The notes under the pieces are model-generated. The model saw only the letters and a program-made list of their open reading frames with translations. It searched no databases and was not told where the DNA came from. This document shows, piece by piece, positions 7,687-16,300 of a stretch of DNA of 64,000 nt; within the stretch, counting starts at the first letter, position 1; each line of letters starts with the position of its first letter. This stretch comes from Paracoccus liaowanqingii. GTDB lineage: Bacteria; Pseudomonadota; Alphaproteobacteria; Rhodobacterales; Rhodobacteraceae. The DNA is taken from contig NZ_CP038439.1 in the NCBI RefSeq assembly GCF_004683865.2, positions 2,606,001-2,670,000 on the forward strand, read 5' to 3'. A program made the translations under genes and the position numbers.

Positions 7687-9078
7687 TCAGTCCGCCGGGT
7701 GCCACCCGCCGGTGCGCGGCGCGTCGGGTTCGTCATCCTCGACCGGCTCCTCGGCGGTGCCCGTGAAGGCCTCGAAGGCGCCTTTCTGCCGCGTGGTCCA
7801 ACGCAGGTTCAGGTGCAGGCCGTCCTCGGCCGCCGCCTCGCGCTCGACCACGCCCGCCTCGTGCAACCAGGCGCGGCTGCGGCCGTCGGCGAAATCCAGG
7901 GTCACCTCGTCCTCGGTCCGCGGCTCGTCCAGGACCTGGCCCAGCAGGTGGTCGATGGCGGCGGTCAGGTCGTCCAGACCCTCGCCGGTCAGGGCGCTGA
8001 CGGCCTGCACGCCCTCGGTGCGGGCATCGGTGCGGCGCAGGGCAGCGCGGGTCTCGTCGCCCAATGCGTCGATCTTGTTCCAGACCTCGATGGCGGCCAC
8101 GTCCTCGTCGACGCCCAGGCTGTCCAGGATGTCGGCCACGTCCTCGGCCTGTTCCTCGGTCTCGGGATGGCTGATGTCACGGACATGCAGGATCAGGTCG
8201 GCCTCCAGCACCTCCTCCAGCGTGGCGCGGAAGGCGGCGACCAGTTCCGTGGGCAGATCCGAGATGAAGCCCACCGTGTCGGAGAGGATGATCTTGCGCC
8301 CCGATCCGCCCGCGCCCGCATCGGGCAGCTGGATGGCGCGCATGGTCGGGTCCAGCGTCGCGAACAGCATGTCCTTGACGAAGACCTCGGCCCCGGTCAT
8401 CCGGTTGAACAGCGTCGACTTGCCGGCGTTGGTATAGCCCACCAGCGCCACGATCGGATAGGGCACCTTGGCGCGGGCCGCGCGGTGCAGGCTGCGGGTC
8501 TTGACCACGCGCTCCAGCTGGCGCCGCAGCCGGGTCATCTGGTCGTCGATGGCGCGGCGGTCGGCCTCGATCTGCGTCTCGCCGGGGCCGCCCACGAAGC
8601 CGAGCCCGCCGCGCTGGCGTTCCAGGTGGGTCCAGGCGCGGACGAGGCGCGTGCGCTGATAGGACAGCGCGGCCAGTTCGACCTGCAGCACGCCCTCACG
8701 GGTGCGGGCGCGGTCGGCGAAGATCTCGAGGATCAGCCCGGTCCGGTCCAGAAGCTTGACGCCCCAGTCCTTTTCCAGGTTGCGCTGCTGCACCGGAGTG
8801 ACGGGGCCGTCGACCAGCACCAGCTCGACCTCCAGCGCCTCGAGCCGCTCCTTGATCTCGGCCAGCTTGCCCTTGCCGAACAGCTTGCCGGGATTGGGCT
8901 CGCGCAGGTTCGCGACTTCGGAGCCCACCATTTCGATGCCGGGCAACGCCATGGCCAAGGCCACGGCCTCGGCCAGCGAATGCTCGGGCTCGCGTCTCTG
9001 GGTCCGGGCGCGGCCCAGATCGGGGTGGATCACATAGGCACGGGTCGGCTTGGCTTCGGTGTCCGTCAGGTCGGCCAA
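7687..9078 (-). CDS. hflX: GTPase HflX
   Basis: 463 residues. The N-terminal HflX domain contains ANLREPNPGKLFGKGK (about 56-71) and the glycine-rich segment GGLGFVGGPGETQIE (157-171). The G domain has Walker A GYTNAGKS (214-221) and a later DTVGFI switch region. HflX binds and splits stalled ribosomes and 50S subunits. The start is TTG immediately after the hfq stop (TGATTG), with no better ATG nearby, so translation is probably coupled to hfq. The hfq-hflX order is conserved in many bacteria. Confidence 0.95.
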   Translation of the reverse strand: MADLTDTEAKPTRAYVIHPDLGRARTQRREPEHSLAEAVALAMALPGIEMVGSEVANLREPNPGKLFGKGKLAEIKERLEALEVELVLVDGPVTPVQQRNLEKDWGVKLLDRTGLILEIFADRARTREGVLQVELAALSYQRTRLVRAWTHLERQRGGLGFVGGPGETQIEADRRAIDDQMTRLRRQLERVVKTRSLHRAARAKVPYPIVALVGYTNAGKSTLFNRMTGAEVFVKDMLFATLDPTMRAIQLPDAGAGGSGRKIILSDTVGFISDLPTELVAAFRATLEEVLEADLILHVRDISHPETEEQAEDVADILDSLGVDEDVAAIEVWNKIDALGDETRAALRRTDARTEGVQAVSALTGEGLDDLTAAIDHLLGQVLDEPRTEDEVTLDFADGRSRAWLHEAGVVEREAAAEDGLHLNLRWTTRQKGAFEAFTGTAEEPVEDDEPDAPRTGGWHPAD

Positions 9079-9312
9079 TCAGTCCTCGCCTTCATACAGG
9101 GTGATGGGCTGGCCGGGCATGATCGTGCTGATCGCATGCTTGTAGACCAGCTGCGACTGGCCGTCCCGGCGCAGCAGCACGCAGAAATTGTCGAACCAGG
9201 TGATGACGCCCTGCAGCTTGACGCCGTTGATCAGGAAGATGGTGACCGGCACCTTGGCCTTGCGGACATGGTTCAGGAACGCATCCTGCAGGTTCTGCTT
9301 GTCGCCAGCCAT
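9079..9312 (-). CDS. hfq: RNA chaperone Hfq
   Basis: 77 residues with both Sm motifs: Sm1 around [20 protein letters not shown] and Sm2 ending in [10 protein letters not shown]. The ring-forming chaperone pairs small RNAs with mRNAs. The ATG at 9312 was chosen over an in-frame GTG at 9333 because family members start MA-x-D-x-QNLQD, and because the promoter at 9350-9378 would leave only about 10 nt before the GTG. It is directly followed by hflX. Confidence 0.97.
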   Translation of the reverse strand: MAGDKQNLQDAFLNHVRKAKVPVTIFLINGVKLQGVITWFDNFCVLLRRDGQSQLVYKHAISTIMPGQPITLYEGED

Positions 9313-9349
9313 CTGTTTTCGTCCGTTTTTCACTGCCCTGTCATGTCAA

Positions 9350-9378
9350 TATCTAGGCGCATGCGTCCGGCCTTGCAA
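9350..9378 (-). promoter_or_regulatory. Candidate hfq promoter
   Basis: On the minus strand TTGCAA (9373-9378) and TAGATA (9350-9355) are separated by exactly 17 bp. The predicted start of transcription, near 9343, gives a leader of about 30 nt to the hfq ATG. It lies in the gap between trkH and hfq. Confidence 0.55.
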
Positions 9379-9432
9379 GCAAGCGCGCTTGCGCAACCCG
9401 GTCTCGATAACATTTGCGCCACACCTGAAGGT

Positions 9433-11064
9433 TCAGCGCCGCCAGAAATCCGGCGAAAAGATGGCCAGCACCGCCAGCGTCTCGATCCGGCCCAGCACCA
9501 TCGCGGCGGCCAGCACGGCCTTGGTGAAGTCGGGCAGGCCCGACCAGCCCTCCCACGGGGCCGAGGCGATGCCGGCGGTCCCCTCGAAGGCCGGGGTCAG
9601 GGGAATGGCGCCCGCCAGGGGCCCCGCATTGGTCAGTGCGGCGATGGACAGGATCGTCGCGGTCTCGAACTCGATGGCGTGGATCGAGACGAGGCAGATG
9701 ACCACCGCGATGGACATGGCGAACAGCATGAAGAAGATGAAGGCCAGATAGGCCCCCTCGCGGCGCAGCCGCCGCGCGATGCGCCCCCCGCCCGAGACGG
9801 AACTGGGATGGATGATCCGCTCCATCTCGCGCTGGCCGTGGCGGGCCAGGGCATAGACGCGCAGCAGCTTGACGCCCCCCGCCGTGGTGGCGATGCCGCC
9901 GCCCATCATCGCCAGCCCCGCCAGGATCAGCCCCGGCGCGTCCAGCCCCGACCAGGCCCGCGCATCGGCCCATTCGACCGAGGTCCAGCCCGTCGTCGTC
10001 AGATAGCTGAGCGCGCTGAACAGCCCGCCCCACAGCGCCGCCAGCGCCCGGCCCAGCCCGGACAGGGGATGCGCGTCCTCGGGCAGGCTGCGCTCGATCT
10101 CGATGGCGCCCAGGAAATGGCGCAGGAACAGCACCGCGCCCACCATCAGGACCAGCGCCAGGGCCATGCGCAGCTCGGGGTCCTCGACCAAGCGGTCGGT
10201 CGCCTGCAATTCGGCGCCGCCGGGCCAGAAGCGGCGCGACAGGGCGGGGATCAGGAACAGAAAGACCAGCATCTCGCCCGCGATGCCGGTGGCCTGGCCG
10301 GCGGGGCCGATGACCGGCGAGATGCCCGAGGTGGACAGCGTCCCCATCGCCCGCGTCAGCGCCACCAGCGCCGGGTCGCCCAGCATGGCCAGCCCCACCC
10401 ACAGCGCCAGGGTCAGCCCCGCGTAAAGCGGACCCACCTCCAGCGCGGCGCGGGCCAGGCGGCTGGTGGGGTCGGACAGGTGCCCCTCGGTGCGGGGATC
10501 GGACATGTGCAGGACCGGGCGGCGCGGGTCCGAGGATTTGGGCAGGTGCTGGCGGTATTCCTCGCGCCCATAAGGGCTGGACATGATCTCGAACCCGCCC
10601 ACGCGCAGGGGGGCCAGGATCGCCACGGCCGCGACCAGCACGAAGAACCCGCCCATCCAGCCGACGATGGCCCGCCACAGATGCAGCGGCAGCGGCAGCA
10701 GGTCGGCCGAGTAGAGCGAGGCGCCGGTGGTGGTCAGCGACGACACCATCTCCCACCAGGCGTTGAAGAAGCCGGTGTCGGGCTGGCTTTCGGCAAAGGG
10801 CACCGCCAGCAGCAAGGGCAGGATGCCATAGGCGCCCAGCATCATCAGCAGCGTCTCGCGGGCGCGCTGCGGGCGGGGATTGGCCTGGGTCGCCAGCCCG
10901 ATCAGCCCGCAGAAGACCAGCGTCAGCAGCGCCGCATAGAAGAAGTTGCGCGCGATGGACGCGTATCCGGTGACCGAGGCATAGGCGGCGGGCACCAGCA
11001 TCAGCAGCGCCGCCATCCCGGCCAGCAGGATCAGAAGCGGCAGTCGCTGGACGGTGCTGGTCAT
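9433..11064 (-). CDS. trkH: TrkH-family potassium uptake channel subunit
   Basis: 543 residues, strongly hydrophobic, with about ten membrane segments and four re-entrant pore loops. Selectivity-filter-like segments are visible as SLTTTGAS (about residue 114), TLSTSGISP, YLTTTGWTS and ALTNAGPL. It forms the K+-conducting membrane part of the Trk system and needs the TrkA subunit encoded 14 nt upstream on the same strand. The order trkA-trkH-hfq fits the alphaproteobacterial cluster. Confidence 0.92.
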   Translation of the reverse strand: MTSTVQRLPLLILLAGMAALLMLVPAAYASVTGYASIARNFFYAALLTLVFCGLIGLATQANPRPQRARETLLMMLGAYGILPLLLAVPFAESQPDTGFFNAWWEMVSSLTTTGASLYSADLLPLPLHLWRAIVGWMGGFFVLVAAVAILAPLRVGGFEIMSSPYGREEYRQHLPKSSDPRRPVLHMSDPRTEGHLSDPTSRLARAALEVGPLYAGLTLALWVGLAMLGDPALVALTRAMGTLSTSGISPVIGPAGQATGIAGEMLVFLFLIPALSRRFWPGGAELQATDRLVEDPELRMALALVLMVGAVLFLRHFLGAIEIERSLPEDAHPLSGLGRALAALWGGLFSALSYLTTTGWTSVEWADARAWSGLDAPGLILAGLAMMGGGIATTAGGVKLLRVYALARHGQREMERIIHPSSVSGGGRIARRLRREGAYLAFIFFMLFAMSIAVVICLVSIHAIEFETATILSIAALTNAGPLAGAIPLTPAFEGTAGIASAPWEGWSGLPDFTKAVLAAAMVLGRIETLAVLAIFSPDFWRR

Positions 11065-11078
11065 GCGGCGGCCCCTGT

Positions 11079-12455
11079 CTAGAAGAAGTCGATCGAGACC
11101 TGCAGCAGGCGCTCGACCTCGGGGACGTCCTTGGTCAGGGCAAAGATCAGCACGATGTCGCCCTCGTCGATGCGGGTGTCGGCCAGGGGCTTCAGCACCC
11201 GGTCACCCTTGCGCACGGCGCCCAAGAGCGCGCCTTCGGGAAAGTCGATGTCGCGGATCGCCCGGCCCGCCATGGGGCTGGTGGACAGGACCTGCGCCTC
11301 CATCACCTCGGCCTCGGCATCGCCGATGGAATAGATGTCGCGGACCCGCCCGTGGCGGATGTGGCGCAGGATCGTGGACACGGTCGTGGCGCGCGGGTTG
11401 ATATAGGCGTCGATGTCCAGCGCCGCCATCAGCGGCACCAGCGTCGGATCGTTGATCAGCGCGATGGCCATCTTGGCCCCCGCCTGCTTGGCGCGGACCG
11501 AGGCCAGGATGTTCGTCTTGTCGTCATCGGTCACGGCCAGCACGGCATCGGCCAGCGGCACGCCGGCCTCGTCCAGGATCTCGGCCGACAGCCCGTCGCC
11601 GTTCAGCACGATGGTCCGTTCCAGACGGTCGGCGGCGAATTCGGCGCGGCTGCGGTCACGCTCGATCAGCTTGGCGCGGATGCGGTCGGGGCGGGCCTCC
11701 AGCGCCTGCGCGACGGCAAGGCCCACATTGCCCGCGCCGATGATCGTCACGCGCTCCTGCTTCTGCGGAGGCTTGCCGAAGATGTCCAGCGTGCGGGCCA
11801 CGTCCTCGGCATGGCTGAAGACATAGATCTGGTCATGGGAGAACAGCTGGTCGCCCGCCTCGGGCGCGAACAGCCGCCCCTCGCGGCGCACCCCCGCCAC
11901 GATGGCCCGCAGGCTGGAGAACAGCTCGGTCAGCTGGCGCAGCGGCGTGTTCAGGGCCGGGCAGTCGGGTTCCAGATCGATCCCCAGCAGCTGGATCTTG
12001 CCGCCCATGAAGGTTTCCACATCGAAGGTCGAGGGTGCCAACAGGCGCTGCAGCGCGGCCATCGCGACCTCGCGCTCGGGGCTGATGACCACGTCGATGG
12101 GCAGGTGTTCGGTGCGGTAGAGGTCGGAATAGATGGCGTCCAGATAGGCGCCCGACCGCAGCCGCGCGATCTTGCGCGGGATCTGGAAGACGGAATGGGC
12201 CACCTGGCAGGTGACCATGTTCACCTCGTCGGAATGGGTGGCGGCGATGATCAGGTCGGCGTCGCGCGCGCCCGCCTGATCCAGCACGTCGGGATGGCTG
12301 GCAAAGCCGGTCAGGCCCTGCACGTCCAGCGCCTCGGTGGCGCGGCGGACCAGATCGGGGTTGTTGTCGATGACGGTGACGTCGTTGCGTTCGCCCGACA
12401 GATGGCGCGCGATCTGCCAGCCGACCTGACCGGCCCCGCAAATGATGATCTTCAT
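11079..12455 (-). CDS. trkA: Trk potassium uptake regulatory subunit TrkA
   Basis: 458 residues arranged as two RCK repeats, each a Rossmann NAD-binding domain (KIIICGAGQVGWQIA at residue 2; VTIIGAGNVGLAVAQ near residue 237) followed by a TrkA-C ligand-binding domain. It is a cytoplasmic peripheral protein that gates TrkH in response to nucleotides. It lies between ntrX (119 nt upstream) and trkH. Confidence 0.95.
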   Translation of the reverse strand: MKIIICGAGQVGWQIARHLSGERNDVTVIDNNPDLVRRATEALDVQGLTGFASHPDVLDQAGARDADLIIAATHSDEVNMVTCQVAHSVFQIPRKIARLRSGAYLDAIYSDLYRTEHLPIDVVISPEREVAMAALQRLLAPSTFDVETFMGGKIQLLGIDLEPDCPALNTPLRQLTELFSSLRAIVAGVRREGRLFAPEAGDQLFSHDQIYVFSHAEDVARTLDIFGKPPQKQERVTIIGAGNVGLAVAQALEARPDRIRAKLIERDRSRAEFAADRLERTIVLNGDGLSAEILDEAGVPLADAVLAVTDDDKTNILASVRAKQAGAKMAIALINDPTLVPLMAALDIDAYINPRATTVSTILRHIRHGRVRDIYSIGDAEAEVMEAQVLSTSPMAGRAIRDIDFPEGALLGAVRKGDRVLKPLADTRIDEGDIVLIFALTKDVPEVERLLQVSIDFF

Positions 12456-12574
12456 CCACAGCCCTCTTGTCGCTGCCGTGACCGGCGCATCACCTGCCTA
12501 TGCCGGGCGCGCGCGGGGCGCAAGCGCGGCCCCCGCGTCACGGCCCGCCCGCAGCCATCGGGGGCGCCCCCGCC

Positions 12575-13966
12575 CTATTTCCCCATCGCCATCTCGTCGT
12601 CGCTGCGCATGCCGCCCACCACGCCCAGGGATTTCAGCTTGCGGTGCAGCGCGCTGCGCTCCATCCCCACGAATTGCGCGGTGCGGCTGATGTTGCCGCC
12701 GAAGCGGTTGATCTGGGCCACCAGGTATTCCCGCTCGAACAGCTCGCGCGCCTCGCGCAGCGCCATCGCGGTGACCGAGGGGCCCAGGCTCAGCGTCTCG
12801 CTGTTGTCCGGCGTGGCGCCCTGCGGCTCCAGCTCGGACGGCAGGATCGGGCCATGGCCCTCGGCCAGGATCAGCACCCGCTCGATCACGTTGCGCAGCT
12901 GTCGGATATTGCCCGGCCAGCGCATGGATTGCAGCGCGGCCACGGTCTCCTCGGGCAGATCGCGCGGGGTCAGGCCCTGGTGGCGGTGGAACTGCGTGAT
13001 GAAATGCCGCGCCAGCGCCGCGATGTCGTCGCGCCGGTCGGCCAGCGAGGGCACCGCGATGGGCACCACGTTCAGCCGGTCGAACAGCTCCTGCCGGAAG
13101 CGCCCGGCGGCGATCTCGGCCATCAGGTCGCGGTTGGTCGAGGACAGCACCCGCAGGTCGACGCGCACCTTGTCGGCGCCGCCCGCGCGCACGAACTGCT
13201 GTTCGGTCAGCACGCGCAGGATCTTGGGCTGGGTGCCCATGGGCATGTCGCCCACCTCGTCGAAATAGATGATCCCGCCATGCGCCTGTTCCAGCAGCCC
13301 CGGCTCGATCCCGCGTTCGGGGGATTCGCGGCCGAACAGGACCTCCTCCATCCGCTCGGGCTCGATCGTGGCGCAGGGGACCGTGACGAAGGGGGCGGCG
13401 GCACGGGGGCTGTGGGCGTGGATGTAGCGCGCGGCCATCTCCTTGCCGGTGCCCGGCTCGCCCGCCAGCATCACCCGGCCGTTGGACTTGGCCAGCTTGT
13501 CCAGCCCGTCGCGCAGCCGCTTGAAGGCCGCCGAATGGCCCAGCATCTCGGAGGCGCGGTCGCCGCCCCGGCGCAGGGTGCTGTTCTCGCGCCGCAGCCG
13601 GCTGGTCTCCATCGCGCGGTTGATGACCACCATCAGCTGGTCGATGTTGAAGGGCTTCTCGATGAAGTCGTAGGCGCCCTGCTTGATCGCCGCGACCGCG
13701 ATCTCGATGTTGCCATGCCCCGAGATGATGATCACCGGCACGGCGGGGTTGTTGCGCTTGACCTGCTTGAGGATGTCGATCCCGTCCATCCGGCTGTCCT
13801 TCAGCCAGATGTCCAGGATCATCAGCGCGGGTTCGGCGTCGTTCAGGGCCGCCACCGCCTCGTCGGAATTGGCAGCCAGCCGGGTGTCGAAGCCCTCGTC
13901 CTTCAGGATGTCCGCGATCAGCTCGCGGATGTCGCGTTCATCATCGACGATCAGGATGTCGCTCAT
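12575..13966 (-). CDS. ntrX: Nitrogen response regulator NtrX
   Basis: 463 residues: receiver domain (VDDE acidic pocket, phospho-acceptor D52 in LDIW), AAA+ domain with Walker A GEPGTGKE and an intact Walker B FDEVGDMP, and a Fis-type DNA-binding helix at the C-terminus (NISRTAQFVGMERSALHRKL). The sigma54-contact GAFTGA loop is absent: where it should be, the sequence reads GRESPERGIEPGLLE. The ATG overlaps the ntrY stop (ATGA). With NtrY it regulates nitrogen, redox and envelope genes in alphaproteobacteria. Confidence 0.94.
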   Translation of the reverse strand: MSDILIVDDERDIRELIADILKDEGFDTRLAANSDEAVAALNDAEPALMILDIWLKDSRMDGIDILKQVKRNNPAVPVIIISGHGNIEIAVAAIKQGAYDFIEKPFNIDQLMVVINRAMETSRLRRENSTLRRGGDRASEMLGHSAAFKRLRDGLDKLAKSNGRVMLAGEPGTGKEMAARYIHAHSPRAAAPFVTVPCATIEPERMEEVLFGRESPERGIEPGLLEQAHGGIIYFDEVGDMPMGTQPKILRVLTEQQFVRAGGADKVRVDLRVLSSTNRDLMAEIAAGRFRQELFDRLNVVPIAVPSLADRRDDIAALARHFITQFHRHQGLTPRDLPEETVAALQSMRWPGNIRQLRNVIERVLILAEGHGPILPSELEPQGATPDNSETLSLGPSVTAMALREARELFEREYLVAQINRFGGNISRTAQFVGMERSALHRKLKSLGVVGGMRSDDEMAMGK

Positions 13967-16224
13967 GGTGTCGCCTCGTCTTTGTCGTGTCTGCTTTTCG
14001 GTTTTGCCCCCCGGACGGGATGGCGTTCGCGCGGCAGCCGGATCTCGGCCATGGCGCCCGGCCGGTCGGGGGCATCGGTCAGGGACAGGCTGCCGCCATG
14101 TTCCTCGACGATCTTCTTGACGATGGGCAGGCCCAGCCCGGTGCCGTGGCTTTTCAGCGTCACATAAGGCTCGAACAGGCGCGAGCGGTCGGCGGGCAGG
14201 CCCGCGCCATTGTCGATGACGCGGATGCAGACCTGTTCGGGCTGGGTGTCCATGCCGACGCGGATCTGCGGCACCCAGCCCTCGGGGGCATGGGCCGCCT
14301 GTTCCTCGACCGCCTCGCCCGCGTTCTTGAGCAGGTTCGTCAGCGCCTGCCGCATCATGCCCGCGTCGCAATCGACGATCACCGGCGTGTCGCCGATCTC
14401 GCAGACCAGCGCGCCGTGCAGGGCATCCTGCTGCAGCAGCACCACCTCGCGCAGCAGGGCGGCCATGTCCGTCTCGGCCCGATCCGGTTCCGGCATGCGG
14501 GCAAAGCGGCTGAACTCGTCCACGATCCGGCGCAGGTCGTTGGTCTGACGGATGATGACGTCGGTATACTGTTCCAGCGCGGCGCGGTCGCCCTCGGCGG
14601 CCAGGGGGCCGAACTTGCGGCGCAGGCGTTCGGCGGACAGCTGGATGGGGGTCAGCGGGTTCTTGATCTCGTGCGCCACCCGCCGCGCCACGTCGCCCCA
14701 AGCGGCCATCCGCTGCGCGCTGACCAGCTCGGTCACGTCGTCGAAGGCCACCACGTACCCCTCCAGCGCGCCATCCGCGCCGCGCCGCACGGCCATGCGG
14801 ACCAGCAGGCTCTCGACGCGCCCCTTGCGCATCAGCCGCACCTCGTCCTGGATGGTCTCCGCGACCGAGGCCGACAGGCGTTCGAACAGCGGCGCAAATT
14901 CCGGCACGGCTTCGGACAGCAGCGCGTCGATGTCGCGCTTCGCGTCCAGCCCCAGCAGGCGACTGGCCGAGCGGTTGACGAAGTCGATCTCTCCGGCAGC
15001 GTCCAGCCCGATCACCCCCGAGGTGACCGAGGTCAGCACATTGTCGAACAGCCGCCGCTGGTCGTCGGACAGGCGATAGCTTTCGATCAGCTCCTCGCGC
15101 TGCGTCTTCAGCTGGCGGGTCATGCGGTTGAAGGCCTGGCCCAGGGTCTGGATCTCGTCGCCGGTGCGCGGCTCGGGCACCTGCACGTCCAGATCGCCCT
15201 GCCCCACGCGTTCCGTCGCCTGCGCCAGAAGGCCGATGGGCCGCGACAGGCCCCGCGCGAACCACAGGCCCAGCCAGATCGCCGCCGCCACCAAGAGCAG
15301 CGCGAAGCCCAGATAGACCAGCGAAAATTCCAGCAGCACCTGCGCCCGCATCGCCTCCAGCTGGCGATAGTCGCCCACCGTGGCGCGGGTGTCGTCCAGC
15401 AGCCCCAGCAGGCTGCCGTCCACGTCGCGCGTCACGTAAAGATAGCGGTCGGCCAGCGGCGGCAGGGCCACCAGCGCGCGGAACTCGTCATTGTCCCAGT
15501 CCTCGATCAGCACGATGCCGTCGGCCTGCGCCCGGTCCAGCTGGTCGCTGGAGGGGGCCTCGTACCAGAACAGGTAGCTGCGCTCGCCGCGCGCGCGGAT
15601 CTCTCCGGCGCCGTTGATGATATAGGCCTCGCGCAGGCCGCGCTGGATCAGGGACTGGCCCTGCGCCAGCAGCTGGCGCATCTCGCCATCCTCGATCAGC
15701 GGGTTCGCGCGTCCGGCCTGGGTCAGCACGCCCGCCAGCGCGCGGGCATCCTCGGTCAGGTCGCCCCGGTGTTCGGCGTGATAGGCCTCGGCCGCCGCCT
15801 GCGAGGTGGTGACCACCTGCTGCACCCGGTCCGAGAACCAGCCCTCCAGCCCGATATTGACCAGAAAGCCCGCGAACAGCGCGACGAGGACCGTGGGCAC
15901 CAGGGCCAGCCCGCCGAAGATGGCGACCAGCCGGGCATGCAGGCGGGATGCGGGCGCCGAACTGCGCCGGGCCGAGATCAGCCGTGCCATGCGCGCGACG
16001 ATGAAGCCGATCAGCACGATCAGATAGGCCAGATCCGCCAGCAGCACGATGCGCAGCGCCTGCCCCTGCGCGGCCTTGCCGAAGGGTCCCATGATCATCA
16101 GCGTCGCCGCCGCCAGGACGACGCCGGTCAGCACGATGCCCCAGGTCAGGGCGCCCCGCCATTGGCGCGGCAATCGGATACGGGCCAGCCTGTCCCAGCT
16201 GAGCCCCGACGCAAGGCCTGCCAT
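13963..16224 (-). CDS. ntrY: Sensor histidine kinase NtrY
   Basis: About 753 residues. N-terminal membrane segments (GALTWGIVLTGVVLAAATLMI, and two more before residue 110) come first, then a periplasmic sensor region, a further transmembrane helix, a HAMP domain, a PAS domain and a histidine-kinase core with the H-box RRVAHEIKNPLTPIQLS and ATP-binding motifs (NLLKNAGEAV; GTGLGLPIV). An in-frame GTG lies 9 nt upstream at 16233; the ATG is preferred. It phosphorylates NtrX and overlaps it by 4 nt. Confidence 0.94.
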   Translation of the reverse strand: MAGLASGLSWDRLARIRLPRQWRGALTWGIVLTGVVLAAATLMIMGPFGKAAQGQALRIVLLADLAYLIVLIGFIVARMARLISARRSSAPASRLHARLVAIFGGLALVPTVLVALFAGFLVNIGLEGWFSDRVQQVVTTSQAAAEAYHAEHRGDLTEDARALAGVLTQAGRANPLIEDGEMRQLLAQGQSLIQRGLREAYIINGAGEIRARGERSYLFWYEAPSSDQLDRAQADGIVLIEDWDNDEFRALVALPPLADRYLYVTRDVDGSLLGLLDDTRATVGDYRQLEAMRAQVLLEFSLVYLGFALLLVAAAIWLGLWFARGLSRPIGLLAQATERVGQGDLDVQVPEPRTGDEIQTLGQAFNRMTRQLKTQREELIESYRLSDDQRRLFDNVLTSVTSGVIGLDAAGEIDFVNRSASRLLGLDAKRDIDALLSEAVPEFAPLFERLSASVAETIQDEVRLMRKGRVESLLVRMAVRRGADGALEGYVVAFDDVTELVSAQRMAAWGDVARRVAHEIKNPLTPIQLSAERLRRKFGPLAAEGDRAALEQYTDVIIRQTNDLRRIVDEFSRFARMPEPDRAETDMAALLREVVLLQQDALHGALVCEIGDTPVIVDCDAGMMRQALTNLLKNAGEAVEEQAAHAPEGWVPQIRVGMDTQPEQVCIRVIDNGAGLPADRSRLFEPYVTLKSHGTGLGLPIVKKIVEEHGGSLSLTDAPDRPGAMAEIRLPRERHPVRGAKPKSRHDKDEATP

Positions 16225-16300
16225 AACCCCCACTTGCCGTCTTTCGCGGCTTTCGCTCGTGGGCGGCGCGTGTCCTTCGCGCTGCCCCCCTGTGGCGGTT

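Noticed and set aside
7630..11082. A 1150-codon open frame on the plus strand
   Set aside because: It lies opposite hflX, hfq and trkH, which have clear family motifs. It is His/Gln/Gly/Arg-rich nonsense of the kind that high-G+C DNA gives on the opposite strand.
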